A stretch of DNA of 64,000 bases from Glutamicibacter sp. B1 (GTDB lineage Bacteria; Actinomycetota; Actinomycetes; Actinomycetales; Micrococcaceae): positions 3,224,001 to 3,288,000 of the forward strand of contig NZ_CP125942.1 of NCBI RefSeq assembly GCF_039602135.1, written 5' to 3'. The notes under the pieces are model-generated. The model was not told the origin of the DNA. It did no database searches and saw nothing but the letters and a program-made list of their open reading frames with translations. This document shows positions 25,808 through 34,088 of this stretch, piece after piece. A program made the translations under genes and the position numbers. Each line of letters begins with the position of its first letter. Positions within the stretch are counted from its first letter, which is position 1.

Positions 25808-27429
25808 CAATAAGCTACTTTCTGGCTTTGAACGGTCACTTGCGTTGCAATGCGCTTGACCCATTCTCGGTACTCGGTATGCAAAGTTCGGTTCAAGGTG
25901 TCATGACCCAAGGTAGGGTCCTCCGTCGGACGCCCCAGAGCGCTCAACGACTCATTGCGCTGACCCTGTGAATCGATGCAGGTTCCGTCAGTGTCGGTGA
26001 GTAGTCCGCGCTCGCCGGTCCTAATCATGATTTCTCCTGCCGCCAACAGGCCATCAATGAGGGAGTTCGCTGGTTTGCCGTGAGGAGCTGCGGCGGTGAG
26101 CACGCCCGCCGCGGCAGTCACAGAGTCTATTTCAACGGTGTCTGTTCTTTGATCTTCGCCTTGATCAGTACTAGCTGTACTGGCTACGGATTGTTGGTGA
26201 CGCAGGATCCCCGCGTCGTGCAGGGCTAGCAGTTTTTGTGCTGTGGGCTCTGGTGGGCCAAAGGCCATACGTTCAAGGTTGCTTGCTGCTAGGTTAAATT
26301 CTCCTCGCTCGGTGTGGCTCCAGTTATATCTAGAGAGCGCACGGACCAGTTCTGAATATAGCTTTGACCAAGTTACCGCCCACACCCATTCATGGGTTCC
26401 GCTTACTAGTCCACGGTTAGCTTCGAGGCTATAGCGTAATTGTTCAAAAGGTCGCTCATGTTCTGAGAATTGTGCGGATCTACCGGTACATACGGTGTCC
26501 CAGAGTGATTCCTTGGTGGCCGGTACGCCGCTGAAATCAGCGATGTGCTTCGCGCAGTCCAGCAGGATGCTCCACATTTTCCTAGTATTAGGCGTTGAAG
26601 AGCCCGCCCAGGCACGCAGTTGAGTTTGGTAAATGCCCAGAACGCTGTGCAGGTCTTCGCCAATGTCTCTTGGCTTTGGTGTCATCGCAATACCCTGGCG
26701 AGAAACCATCGTGATCAGCGCTGGCTCGTTTCCGCTGGGCAGATATCGCAGCGCACCCCCGGCATCATCGGCAACAGGTTCCCAACGGCCACCGCGCCCT
26801 TCGGTCAAGACCATGACCACGTCATAGGCTGTCAGTGCGGCACCGCGAATCTTGACCCTACTTCCAGCTGGTACTTGCGCGATGGCTTCAGGGGCTTGTT
26901 CCACGCTCAGCGCTGCTGCGGGAATTGTTGAAACCGGTTGCTCTTCATTCCTGTAGCCTGCCAACCCGTGGCCGGTAGCAAGGACAACTTCATCATAGAG
27001 TTCAGCACCAGAAGTCGTTGATACTGCCCACTGTTCGCCTTGCCGTTGAACCCGCTGAACCACCAGCGGTCGATGGGATACCGATAGCTCACCGTGTTTG
27101 GTCAACAGTTCAAATTGCTCGCTGAGGTATGCGCCGACCTCGGCCCGTGGTGCAAAGACGTCTTGGATTTTATCCGAAGCATGCGGCTGCCTGTATTGAT
27201 CAAACGTCTTTTCGCACAGACTAGAAGACGCGTCGATTATGCGCGAGTTGACGTTCAGCCTCAGTTCTTTGGGCTGCGTGGTATTCCATACCCGTCCGGC
27301 TCCCGGCGGGTAGGGGTCATAAACATCAACCTGAACAGTTTGGCATTCGTTGTCGCTGAGCACATCGTTGAGTTCCAACAGAGCAAACAGGCACTTTGGG
27401 CCGCCACCGATCATCGCTATGCGGATCAT
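25807..27429 (-). CDS. FAD/NAD(P)-binding protein
   Basis: A 540-residue protein with an N-terminal dinucleotide fold IRIAMIGGGPKCLFALLEL (GGGP at 8-11), the strand-2 acidic end VDVYDPYPPGAGRVWN, LRLNVNSRIIDAS, a second motif DEVVLATGHGLAGY, and SRVKIRGAALTAYDVVMVLT in the middle. This is the FAD/NAD(P)-binding (PF13454-type) family, some of which sit in natural-product clusters. It starts within ATGA of the SbnA-like gene's stop and ends overlapping the Y4yA gene's start, so the three are translationally coupled. It likely oxidises or hydroxylates an amino-acid intermediate, perhaps taking the place of the SbnB dehydrogenase in diaminopropionate formation, but this is inference only. No membrane segment. 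Length is normal. Confidence 0.85.
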   Translation of the reverse strand: MIRIAMIGGGPKCLFALLELNDVLSDNECQTVQVDVYDPYPPGAGRVWNTTQPKELRLNVNSRIIDASSSLCEKTFDQYRQPHASDKIQDVFAPRAEVGAYLSEQFELLTKHGELSVSHRPLVVQRVQRQGEQWAVSTTSGAELYDEVVLATGHGLAGYRNEEQPVSTIPAAALSVEQAPEAIAQVPAGSRVKIRGAALTAYDVVMVLTEGRGGRWEPVADDAGGALRYLPSGNEPALITMVSRQGIAMTPKPRDIGEDLHSVLGIYQTQLRAWAGSSTPNTRKMWSILLDCAKHIADFSGVPATKESLWDTVCTGRSAQFSEHERPFEQLRYSLEANRGLVSGTHEWVWAVTWSKLYSELVRALSRYNWSHTERGEFNLAASNLERMAFGPPEPTAQKLLALHDAGILRHQQSVASTASTDQGEDQRTDTVEIDSVTAAAGVLTAAAPHGKPANSLIDGLLAAGEIMIRTGERGLLTDTDGTCIDSQGQRNESLSALGRPTEDPTLGHDTLNRTLHTEYREWVKRIATQVTVQSQKVAY

Positions 27430-28418
27430 CGTCCAGCGCCAACTTCTAACTCAGACAAGTTCGCAGACTGAGGTGACTCACCAAGAGTTTTTTGCACCCA
27501 TTCATCGTTGTAAACGGTGTGTAGATAGGGAACCCCGGAATCGTGCACCAAGAAGGCAACCCGTGAGCCCTGGGGAATGTCTGGGAGCATTTTCCCCATG
27601 GCCGCGACAATTGCTCCGGTAGAGGCTCCGGCAAGGATGCCTTCCCGCTTGGCCAGTAGTCGACAGCCACGAACCATCTCAATTTCAGGGATACGGAAAA
27701 CTTCGTCGGGCTGCACTTCTAGGGACAGATCAGGGACTATTCCTGCGCCCAGACCGGGCAGGCGCCGTTCTGCCGATTGGCCACCAAAGAGCACTGAGCC
27801 AAGTGCATCCACCGCAATCAGTTTTGTCTTGAGCTGATGTTCTCGCACGTACTTTTGGCATCCGAGAATCGTGCCCGTGGTACTGGTGGCGACAAAGAGC
27901 ATATCTAGCTCTCCTCCCATCGCCTCCATAATTTCTGGCATGGTCGTAGAGTAGTGAGCCTCAGGGTTGCGCGCGGATCCATACTGGTTGGTGGTCACCG
28001 CACCAGGGTTTTCGGACAGCAGTTGCGCGACCCGTTTGCGGCGCGCGGCTAGCCTGTTGCCATCGGGTGGATCCATGACAAGATCTACGGTTGCTCCGTA
28101 GGCGCGCATGATGTCTAGCGCTGATTTGTTGGCGTTTTCATCAACCACGGCAACAAAGTTGATATCTCGCACGATGCATTGCCGGGCCAGGGAGATCCCC
28201 AAGTTACCTGAGGTTGATTCCACCACCATTCCGCCAGGCTTGAGCTCACCTGTTTCTAAGAACGCAGTGATCAGAGATTCAGCAGTGCGTTCCTTGGTGC
28301 TGCCAGAAAGTTGCAGTGAATCCAGCTTGGCGAAAAGCTCGATCTCACTTGAATCGAATAGCCTCTCAAGTTTCACAATCGGTGATTTGAAGGGTGTTAA
28401 AGCACCGGTAACTTCCAT
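27426..28418 (-). CDS. sbnA: SbnA-like PLP enzyme (cysteine synthase family)
   Basis: A 330-residue fold-type II PLP enzyme: the PLP lysine in LQLSGSTKERTAESL (Lys42), the phosphate/substrate loop VVESTSGNLGISLARQ, TTNQYGSARNPEAHYSTTMP, and the glycine-rich FVATSTTGTILGC. The GSTKER and ESTSGNLG forms match SbnA of staphyloferrin B synthesis rather than housekeeping cysteine synthase (which has SVKDR and TSGNTG). SbnA condenses O-phosphoserine with glutamate to give N-(1-amino-1-carboxyl-2-ethyl)-glutamate, precursor of 2,3-diaminopropionate. No SbnB opine-type dehydrogenase is nearby; the FAD/NAD(P) protein overlapping downstream may replace it. ATG 28418 is used; GTG 28424 is possible, neither with a strong ribosome site. 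Confidence 0.85.
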   Translation of the reverse strand: MEVTGALTPFKSPIVKLERLFDSSEIELFAKLDSLQLSGSTKERTAESLITAFLETGELKPGGMVVESTSGNLGISLARQCIVRDINFVAVVDENANKSALDIMRAYGATVDLVMDPPDGNRLAARRKRVAQLLSENPGAVTTNQYGSARNPEAHYSTTMPEIMEAMGGELDMLFVATSTTGTILGCQKYVREHQLKTKLIAVDALGSVLFGGQSAERRLPGLGAGIVPDLSLEVQPDEVFRIPEIEMVRGCRLLAKREGILAGASTGAIVAAMGKMLPDIPQGSRVAFLVHDSGVPYLHTVYNDEWVQKTLGESPQSANLSELEVGAGR

Positions 28419-28587
28419 AGTCACTACTCACATTCTTACGACGGATAACACTGCTGACGGTCATTTCCAGGTCAGTAGCTATGAGCTTGACTCGTCCCGT
28501 TTTTCGCAAGTCTATGTGTAGAAGTGAAGCGATGGCTACCGGTGCCGCGGATTCAGATGTAAGTCCCAGACCGTGCGCTCTTGCCGC

Positions 28588-29970
28588 TCAGCTGACGTTC
28601 TGAGGTTCCTCACTTACCAGGTGCTCAGACGGTGCAGTGTGGCCCTGATCTCGGTTTTTCCATGACAGAGCTAGGTAGAGCAGGAAGCTGACAAAGAAGC
28701 ATGGAACCGTGGCGCCAATTGGGCTGGGGAAGATGTAGGTCAGCAGGTAGGCGACAACCGCACCGGCCACCCACACGCCAACGGCAATCGGGTTCGCTCC
28801 GTTGCGGTACCAGTAGGCACCACCGCTGTGGCGCAGGATGTCACGCGTGTAGCGCGAACGCTTAAGCAGGTAGTAGTCCACAATCATGATGGCGAAGACC
28901 GGAACGAAGAATGCACCGATGAGTGTCAAGAAATCTGTGAACTGATCCAGTAGTGCTAGCCAGGTAGCTCCGAGGATAGATACTGCGCCAACTACCAAAG
29001 CTGTGGCCAAGAACGGCAACTTACGTTCGGGACGGGAGTTGACCACCGAGGTGATCATTCCGTAGACGGCCATTGTATTGGTAGCCATTACTGACAAGAA
29101 GATGGCGATAGCCAGTGGGGCACCAAAGGCTGCAACAAGAATTGTTGGGTCAAACTCTGTTGCTTGGCCACCGGAGAGGATGACGTACCCAATAGCAGTG
29201 GCGCCAAGGATCATGGCCAAGACGGTAGAAAGCGTATAGCCAATGCCTGAACCGACAATGCTGGCACGAGTATTGCGAGCCATACGGTTGATATCCGCCG
29301 AAAGCACGGTCCAGGAAATCGCCGTGGCAATCACGATATCCAGAACGATGAACGGTGTGTATCCAAGGGAGGCATCAACCGGAATCGCAGCAAACTCTTC
29401 AGGATTATATTTGCCGAAGGCCATGGCAAAGACGTAGGCCATGATGGCCAAGATCAAGACAGCAAGCCAGGGTTCAACTTTCGAAATTCCTTCATGCCCA
29501 AACAGTGCCAGAGTCACGACAAAGACTTGGCAGATCACGGAGAATAGGACGGGATTGCTGAACCCGGTCATCGAATCAACGAGGTAGTTGACGGTGACAC
29601 CTGCCAGCATGGCCTGCACCCAGCTCCAGCCCATCAGCACGATGACATTGGCTGCCACCGGCAGCAAGCTACCGCGAGCACCAAAGGCACCGCGTGTGAT
29701 GGCCATGGTGGGCAGCCCGGTACGAGTGCCGATGTTTCCTACCAGGACCAAGATGACGGCACCGATTAGCGTGCCGACAACAATCATCACCAGTGCAAGT
29801 GAGAAGTTCAGTCCGGGTACAAAGAATGTGCCGGTCAAGAGCGTGGTGACCACGAGGTTGGCTGCTAGCCAGATCATGCCAATACGGCCGGTGCCCAGCT
29901 GTCCGCGAATCGGGCCGGAGCTTTCGGCGCCGGCCTCTAGCTTCTGTTCAAATTTGCGGTAGAGATTCAT
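28588..29970 (-). CDS. NCS1-family nucleobase-type permease
   Basis: A 460-residue transporter of the nucleobase:cation symporter-1 (purine-cytosine permease) family with 12 predicted membrane segments. Typical elements are IGMIWLAANLVVTTLLTG, VGNIGTRTGLPTMAITRGAF, the TM3 region MGWSWVQAMLAGVTVNYLV and the TM8-10 stretch ending VVNSRPERKLPFLATALV. Cytosine, allantoin, hydantoin and thiamine-precursor permeases all fall here; the substrate cannot be told. Its start overlaps the stop of the SnoaL-like gene (ATGA), so the two are coupled and the SnoaL-like protein may act on the imported compound. It is followed by a 170-bp gap before the SbnA-like gene, and has no obvious terminator. Confidence 0.9.
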   Translation of the reverse strand: MNLYRKFEQKLEAGAESSGPIRGQLGTGRIGMIWLAANLVVTTLLTGTFFVPGLNFSLALVMIVVGTLIGAVILVLVGNIGTRTGLPTMAITRGAFGARGSLLPVAANVIVLMGWSWVQAMLAGVTVNYLVDSMTGFSNPVLFSVICQVFVVTLALFGHEGISKVEPWLAVLILAIMAYVFAMAFGKYNPEEFAAIPVDASLGYTPFIVLDIVIATAISWTVLSADINRMARNTRASIVGSGIGYTLSTVLAMILGATAIGYVILSGGQATEFDPTILVAAFGAPLAIAIFLSVMATNTMAVYGMITSVVNSRPERKLPFLATALVVGAVSILGATWLALLDQFTDFLTLIGAFFVPVFAIMIVDYYLLKRSRYTRDILRHSGGAYWYRNGANPIAVGVWVAGAVVAYLLTYIFPSPIGATVPCFFVSFLLYLALSWKNRDQGHTAPSEHLVSEEPQNVS

Positions 29971-30416
29971 GCGGTCTCACCGGTGGCTTCAGTTGCCGCT
30001 TGCTCCGGCACGGTTGAAAGGTGCTCGTGGATTGCAATGAGTGAACCGTCTGCTTCGAGGCGGAAAACGATAGTTTCACGTTCTACGTAAGAGTCAATGG
30101 TGTAGTTCTCTGGATCATTTCCACTGCGCGTTTGTGTTGCCACGCTGTGGCTGAAGACTGCACCGCCAGCGAAAACATGAACGAGTTGGTAAGTGGACTG
30201 GCAACCGGTGACCTGCCATCCATCAGCTAGCCAGCTGTCCCAAAGCTTTTCGTAGCTAGCGCGATCATCTAAGCGGGATGCTTCGGGATGAAAAATGAAG
30301 GATGCGTCTGGCGCGAAGTGTGAGAAGTATTCTTCAGTGTTTGTCGTGCCAAATGCTTCTACGATCTTGGCGGCGGCGGCCAGTACGTCGCTTTCGGTAG
30401 GTGCAACTGTGCTCAA
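29967..30416 (-). CDS. SnoaL/NTF2-like protein
   Basis: A 149-residue protein of the NTF2-like (DUF4440/SnoaL) fold from TTG 30416, which follows GGGAG by 5 nt. The start helix VLAAAAKIVEAFGTTNTEEY is followed by FSHFAPDASFIFHPEASRLD, the long helix with YEKLWDSWLADGWQV, and the strand block FSHSVATQTRSG, TIDSYVERETIVFRLEADGS, IAIHEHLSTVP. The conserved final His-Glu-His motif is common among such ketosteroid-isomerase-like proteins. It may be an isomerase, hydrolase or binding protein for the compound imported by the coupled NCS1 permease. The operon is divergent from the XRE-cupin regulator gene. Cytoplasmic. Function is not deducible. Confidence 0.85.
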   Translation of the reverse strand: MSTVAPTESDVLAAAAKIVEAFGTTNTEEYFSHFAPDASFIFHPEASRLDDRASYEKLWDSWLADGWQVTGCQSTYQLVHVFAGGAVFSHSVATQTRSGNDPENYTIDSYVERETIVFRLEADGSLIAIHEHLSTVPEQAATEATGETA

Positions 30417-30604
30417 CGGTTCTCCCAAGGCTGAGGTCCGGATTCGGACGCTTTTAGGTAGGCATATGGCGTGAGGTGGATTACCTATATGCATTTTTTG
30501 TTTACCCTAAGTTATCAATTGGTGCCGGTCAATGAATTTCGCCCATATGACAGGTCCTCTATCGCCCCGAAATTACGGTCATTCCGGACACTAAACATGG
30601 TCTT

Positions 30605-30630
30605 TGCACTTTTAGTGCAGTATGATGCAC
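30605..30630. promoter_or_regulatory. TGCAC/GTGCA half-site cluster, candidate operator
   Basis: TGCAC (30605), GTGCA (30615) and TGCAC (30626) alternate at 10-11-bp steps just before ATG 30633, forming two overlapping inverted repeats. They lie in the divergent promoter of the XRE-cupin regulator and the SnoaL-NCS1 operon, so are likely sites for that regulator. Confidence 0.55.
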
Positions 30631-30632
30631 TC

Positions 30633-31241
30633 ATGGAGATCAACGCGGAACGGCTCGCGCAAACCATCGGTACGCGAGTAAAAAACGAGCGCAAAAAGCA
30701 CGAATGGACGCTGGATCAGCTCGCTGAGCATGCCGGGGTTAGCCGCCGCATGCTCATCAACGTTGAGCAAGGAACAGCCAATCCCAGCGTCAGCATTCTG
30801 CTCAAGATTTCTGATGCGCTGGGACTAGGACTGCCCGCCTTGGTCGAACCACCGGAAGCACGCCATTCTAATGTGACGCGGGCAGGCGAAGGCGCCGTCT
30901 TGTGGAACGGTGAGAATGGCGGCCGAGGAATTCTGGTGGCTGGCACCCAAGCCCCTGAAGTACTTGAGTTATGGGACTGGAATTTAGCTCCCGGCGAGCG
31001 CCACGAGAGCGAAGCCCACGCTGCAGGAACCCGCGAACTTCTGCATCTCCTTAAAGGCTCTATCACCGTAGTAGTTGATGGTGAATCCCATGAGCTCAAA
31101 GCCGGTGATGCCATGTCCTTTGACGGGGACACCATCCACTCTTACTCAAATATTCACAAGACCACCGCCACATTCAGCCTGTGCGTATTCGAACCAGGTG
31201 TGGGCCACACACATAAGACGGAGAACAGCAATGACGAATAG
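30633..31241 (+). CDS. XRE-family regulator with cupin domain
   Basis: A 202-residue regulator: residues 8-65 form an XRE helix-turn-helix (RVKNERKKHEWTLDQLAEHA, SRRMLINVEQGTANPSVSIL), and about 100-190 form a cupin barrel (WNLAPGERHESEAHAAGTRE, LLKGSITVVVDGESHELKAG, DAMSFDGDTIHSYSN). In such proteins the cupin binds a small effector and the HTH binds the operator. ATG 30633 sits right after repeated TGCAC half-sites, which suggests autoregulation. It begins an operon with the B3/4-domain gene (start overlapping at 31231) and an EamA exporter, and is divergent from the SnoaL-NCS1 pair, which it may also control. Confidence 0.93.
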   Translation: MEINAERLAQTIGTRVKNERKKHEWTLDQLAEHAGVSRRMLINVEQGTANPSVSILLKISDALGLGLPALVEPPEARHSNVTRAGEGAVLWNGENGGRGILVAGTQAPEVLELWDWNLAPGERHESEAHAAGTRELLHLLKGSITVVVDGESHELKAGDAMSFDGDTIHSYSNIHKTTATFSLCVFEPGVGHTHKTENSNDE

Positions 31242-31950
31242 GCTGACCCCCACCGAATTCCTCTACGGCTGCTCTATTGACCCGTCAGTCCTAGAACTAC
31301 GCCCGGACTACCGCGCACTGTTGCTGGTGGTTGAGGGTATCGACCCACGGGCGAATTCTGAGATTGCTCATGAATTGATCAACAAGGCAGAAGCCCACGC
31401 TAATGCGCTGCTGGCCGCGACCCCAGTGGACCAGCTGCCACAGATCAGCACCTGGCGCGAGGCCTACCGCGGTTTTGGTGCCAAGCCTCAGCGCACCCGC
31501 AATAGCCTCGAAGCACTCACTCGTCGCGCGGGTGCAGGGTTACCGCGCGTGAATGCATTGACTGATATTTACAACGCCATTTCTGTGCTACATCAAATTC
31601 CGCTTGGTGGTGAAGACTTTGATCTCTACGACGGACCGGCCACGCTCACCCGTGCTACCGGGGATGAATCCTTTGATACGACCGCTGGCGGCGAAGCGGT
31701 GCTTGAAAACCCTGAAACAGGCGAAGTGATTTGGCGAGATAACACCGGGGTGACCTGCCGCCGCTGGAACTGGCGCCAAGGTAAGCGCACCGCGCCGTCC
31801 CAAGACACCACTAATGCTTTCTTCATCTTGGATGCTTTGGCACCCATGAGCGATGAAGAGCTGGAGGCGACCGGCGAATCCTTGAGCCAAGCCTTGGAGT
31901 CTTTGGGCACCGCAGTACAAGTTTCCAAGCGGATGGTAGGTGCCCAGTGA
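31231..31950 (+). CDS. B3/4 (tRNA-synthetase-like) domain protein
   Basis: A 239-residue protein of the B3/B4 tRNA-binding domain family, the fold found in the phenylalanyl-tRNA synthetase beta chain. Characteristic pieces are ISTWREAYRGFGAKPQRTRN, SLEALTRRAGAGLPRVNALT, DIYNAISVLHQIPLGGEDFD and GEVIWRDNTGVTCRRWNWRQ with TRNAFFILDAL-like DTTNAFFILDA. Stand-alone members are thought to edit or recognise unusual aminoacyl groups, but their roles are mostly unproven. It starts inside the XRE-cupin gene (AATGACGAATAG) and its stop overlaps the exporter's GTG, so three genes are coupled. This XRE-cupin/B3-4/EamA arrangement fits sensing, checking and export of a toxic amino acid or analogue. Confidence 0.88.
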   Translation: MTNRLTPTEFLYGCSIDPSVLELRPDYRALLLVVEGIDPRANSEIAHELINKAEAHANALLAATPVDQLPQISTWREAYRGFGAKPQRTRNSLEALTRRAGAGLPRVNALTDIYNAISVLHQIPLGGEDFDLYDGPATLTRATGDESFDTTAGGEAVLENPETGEVIWRDNTGVTCRRWNWRQGKRTAPSQDTTNAFFILDALAPMSDEELEATGESLSQALESLGTAVQVSKRMVGAQ

Positions 31951-32846
31951 GCCCTCGCTCCACACTGAACGGTCTGCCGCCGTGGACCTTGGCAGTTACC
32001 GCGATGCTGGCAGTCCAGCTATCCAACGCCACGTCCGTCTTTGTCATCGGGCAGGTTGGCGCCGGCGGCACAGCATGGCTACGTATGTGCTTTGGTGTTG
32101 TTTTCCTTTGGATCATCGCGCGCCCAAAGTTCCGCTGTATTCGCAAGCAAGACACCCCAGCGCTGATCGGGCTAGGCGTGGTCACCGGTTTTATGACCGC
32201 GTTGTTCCTCGAAGCCGTTGACCGCATCCCTCTGGGCACTGCCGTATCCATCGAGTTCCTCGGTCCGCTCACTGTTGCGGGGATCATGAGCAAAAACCGC
32301 AAGGCGTTGATATGGCCAATTTTGGCCGTTCTAGGCGTTGTACTGCTCACCGAACCGTGGCACGGGAAAATCGACGGCGTAGGTGTGCTGTTCGCATTGG
32401 GTGCCGGAACCTGTTGGGGGTTGTACAACATACTCACTCAACACGTTGGTGATCGCTTCTCGGGAATCAGCGGCTTGTCGCTGACCATTCCCGTGGCGGC
32501 CATCGCAACGATGCCGGTGGGTTTGCCACAAGTTATCAGCCGCGATTTTGCGTGGTGGACCCTACCAGCTGCCGCAGGCATTGCCCTCATCACCCCGGTC
32601 ATCGCTTTTGGTTTGGAGATGCTGGCCCTGAAGCGAATGACGCACACCGCTTTTGGTACATTGCTTTCCATCGAACCGGCCTTTGGCATTCTTATCGGCT
32701 TGCTCGTTTTGGCCCAGACCCCAACCTGGCTCCAGGCCCTTGGCATCATTATCGTGATCGCTGCCGGAGCCGGGGCACAGCGAGGGGGCCGGCGTAAGAG
32801 CCAGGATCTTGCGTTCACTGATTTACCCTTAGAAACTCAAAAATAG
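31947..32846 (+). CDS. EamA/DMT-family exporter (RhtA-like)
   Basis: A 299-residue drug/metabolite transporter with ten predicted membrane segments in two EamA repeats: LAVTAMLAVQLSNATSVFVI, GAGGTAWLRMCFGVVFLWII, VDRIPLGTAVSIEFLGPLTV in the first, and FALGAGTCWGLYNILTQHVG, TPVIAFGLEMLALKRMTHTA, FGTLLSIEPAFGILIGLLVL in the second. The pattern resembles the RhtA threonine/homoserine exporter group. GTG 31947 overlaps the B3/4 gene's stop (GTGA). With a B3/4 domain protein and a cupin sensor upstream, an amino acid or analogue is the likely cargo, moved outward across the inner membrane. Confidence 0.92.
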   Translation: MSPRSTLNGLPPWTLAVTAMLAVQLSNATSVFVIGQVGAGGTAWLRMCFGVVFLWIIARPKFRCIRKQDTPALIGLGVVTGFMTALFLEAVDRIPLGTAVSIEFLGPLTVAGIMSKNRKALIWPILAVLGVVLLTEPWHGKIDGVGVLFALGAGTCWGLYNILTQHVGDRFSGISGLSLTIPVAAIATMPVGLPQVISRDFAWWTLPAAAGIALITPVIAFGLEMLALKRMTHTAFGTLLSIEPAFGILIGLLVLAQTPTWLQALGIIIVIAAGAGAQRGGRRKSQDLAFTDLPLETQK

Positions 32847-32916
32847 TTGGTACCACGCCTTTAATGTTCATAAATGTATTTGGGGTTCCACGCAACTAGT
32901 GAACACGTAATCCAGC

Positions 32917-33171
32917 TCATACTGTCAGCGATAGCACGGTCCCGTAGGAGGCTTAGCCTTCGATGACCCACAAGGTGCTAGCGTCCCTGCCGGTGCGGCG
33001 CCCGGCCCAGATAATGGCGCGTTTGATGCCTGCCTCAGCGGTGGGGAAGTCGCGGGTTTCGATGTGCTCGCCGGTGTTGGCGAGGATGGCATAGACATGC
33101 TTTTTCGCGTGGGTATCCATGCCGATGATGTAGGAGTATGTTTTGATGACGGTCTGCGAGATGATAGGCAT
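32917..33171 (-). pseudogene. IS110-family transposase remnant
   Basis: From ATG 33171 the frame gives an IS110-type N-terminus: YIIGMDTHAKKHVYAILANT (first catalytic Asp of the DEDD nuclease domain in GMDTH), then FPTAEAGIKRAIIWAGRRTG and ASTLWVIEG, stop at 32953. In the same frame after the stop, ASYGTVLSLTV continues the family pattern (EGTASYG-type), ending at TGA 32917. Full IS110 transposases have about 350-400 residues, so only the first quarter survives, with an internal nonsense codon. No target duplication or terminal structure was recognised. It marks a decayed insertion at the edge of the region with the broken desaturase. Confidence 0.85.
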
Positions 33172-33403
33172 GCGGCTGAAGTGATCCTTCATTTTCACGC
33201 ATGGGGCATTCGGCCGGGATGCGGCCGGTACCAGTCCGGGAGAAAGGTCACCGTCGGAGCAACACTGTGATGGGTCACACCCCATAGGGTGGACAGTCTT
33301 CTGATCAGGCTACCGTGGTGGGCCGGTTAGCTGCCGGCCGCTCACTACCGGGAACAGACAATTCTCCCGAATGACACCGTGAGGGTCGTGTCCACTATGA
33401 GTC
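33172..33403. other. Spacer upstream of the IS110 remnant
   Basis: Nothing recognisable here; probably part of the former insertion sequence end. No ribosome site or domain was found. Confidence 0.4.
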
Positions 33404-33703
33404 ATGCTCTCGACCGTGGGAGGCCTGGTTCCTACCTTGCCAGCGGATCCCAGACCAGCTACTACAAGACTCACAGCCGAATTCTATAGTGAACAGAACC
33501 AGGCTCGCTTTGGCATCGAGATCGGCTTGCGGGACAAAGACGACGCCATTAGCCCCGAAACGTTGGAATATGAACTGCGACTGGCCGAGGAACGCCATGT
33601 CCCTCGGCTTTCAATCACCCCTACGTCGCTGATGGATCAGAAGGCGTGGGACATATTGCGGCGCGTGTGGGGTTCACCAGAGTCTTCCGACAATAAGAAC
33701 TGA
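33404..33703 (+). CDS. Hypothetical protein, possibly a gene fragment
   Basis: A 99-codon frame, ATG 33404. The second half looks like real protein: RLTAEFYSEQNQARFGIEIG, LRDKDDAISPETLEYELRLA and RHVPRLSITPTSLMDQKAWD, helical and charged with no hydrophobic segment. The first 25 residues are irregular, so the true start may be further in or lost. I recognise no family. It lies between an IS110 remnant and a VOC-family gene in a stretch of decayed genes, and could be the tail of a larger gene. Function unknown. Confidence 0.45.
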   Translation: MLSTVGGLVPTLPADPRPATTRLTAEFYSEQNQARFGIEIGLRDKDDAISPETLEYELRLAEERHVPRLSITPTSLMDQKAWDILRRVWGSPESSDNKN

Positions 33704-33710
33704 TGTCTGG

Positions 33711-34088
33711 CTAGCTCACCGGTGGATGCTCAGCGATGCAGAACAAGTTGCCTTCTGGATCCGCAAGGGTGGTCCACTGAACGTGTTCGTGTTCTTCAAG
33801 GACATCCCACTTGTAGGTTGCGCCCAACTCGATCGCTCGCCGGACTTCCTCTTCACGGGAGCCCCAAGGAACAGTCAGATCCATATGCGAGTCCTGCGAC
33901 TGCAGACGTGGTTCGCTGCTTGGTTGGAAGAACATTCCAAATCCGTCTGGCCCGTTCGGCGCAAGATAGAAGCTGTCGCCTCCACCGGAGATTTCATTGC
34001 CGGTCACTGCCGACCAGAAAGTCGCTTGCGCCTGCGGATTTTCAGCGGTCATGTTGATGGCGCCGAGGGAAATCTTAGAAGAGGTCAT
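33711..34088 (-). CDS. VOC-superfamily (glyoxalase-like) protein
   Basis: A 125-residue single vicinal-oxygen-chelate protein: KISLGAINMTAENPQAQATF (first metal strand, with Asn in place of the common His), WSAVTGNEISGGGDSFYLAP, GFGMFFQPSSE, SHMDLTVPWGSREEEVRRAI (His strand), LGATYKWDVLEEHEHVQWTT and LADPEGNLFCIAEHPP (Glu-type strand). Such proteins include glyoxalases, dioxygenases and bleomycin-type resistance proteins; a stand-alone one with changed ligands is likely a small-molecule binding protein. ATG 34088 follows GAGGAA closely; a longer GTG start at 34121 is possible. It is convergent with the hypothetical frame at 33404. Confidence 0.88.
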   Translation of the reverse strand: MTSSKISLGAINMTAENPQAQATFWSAVTGNEISGGGDSFYLAPNGPDGFGMFFQPSSEPRLQSQDSHMDLTVPWGSREEEVRRAIELGATYKWDVLEEHEHVQWTTLADPEGNLFCIAEHPPVS

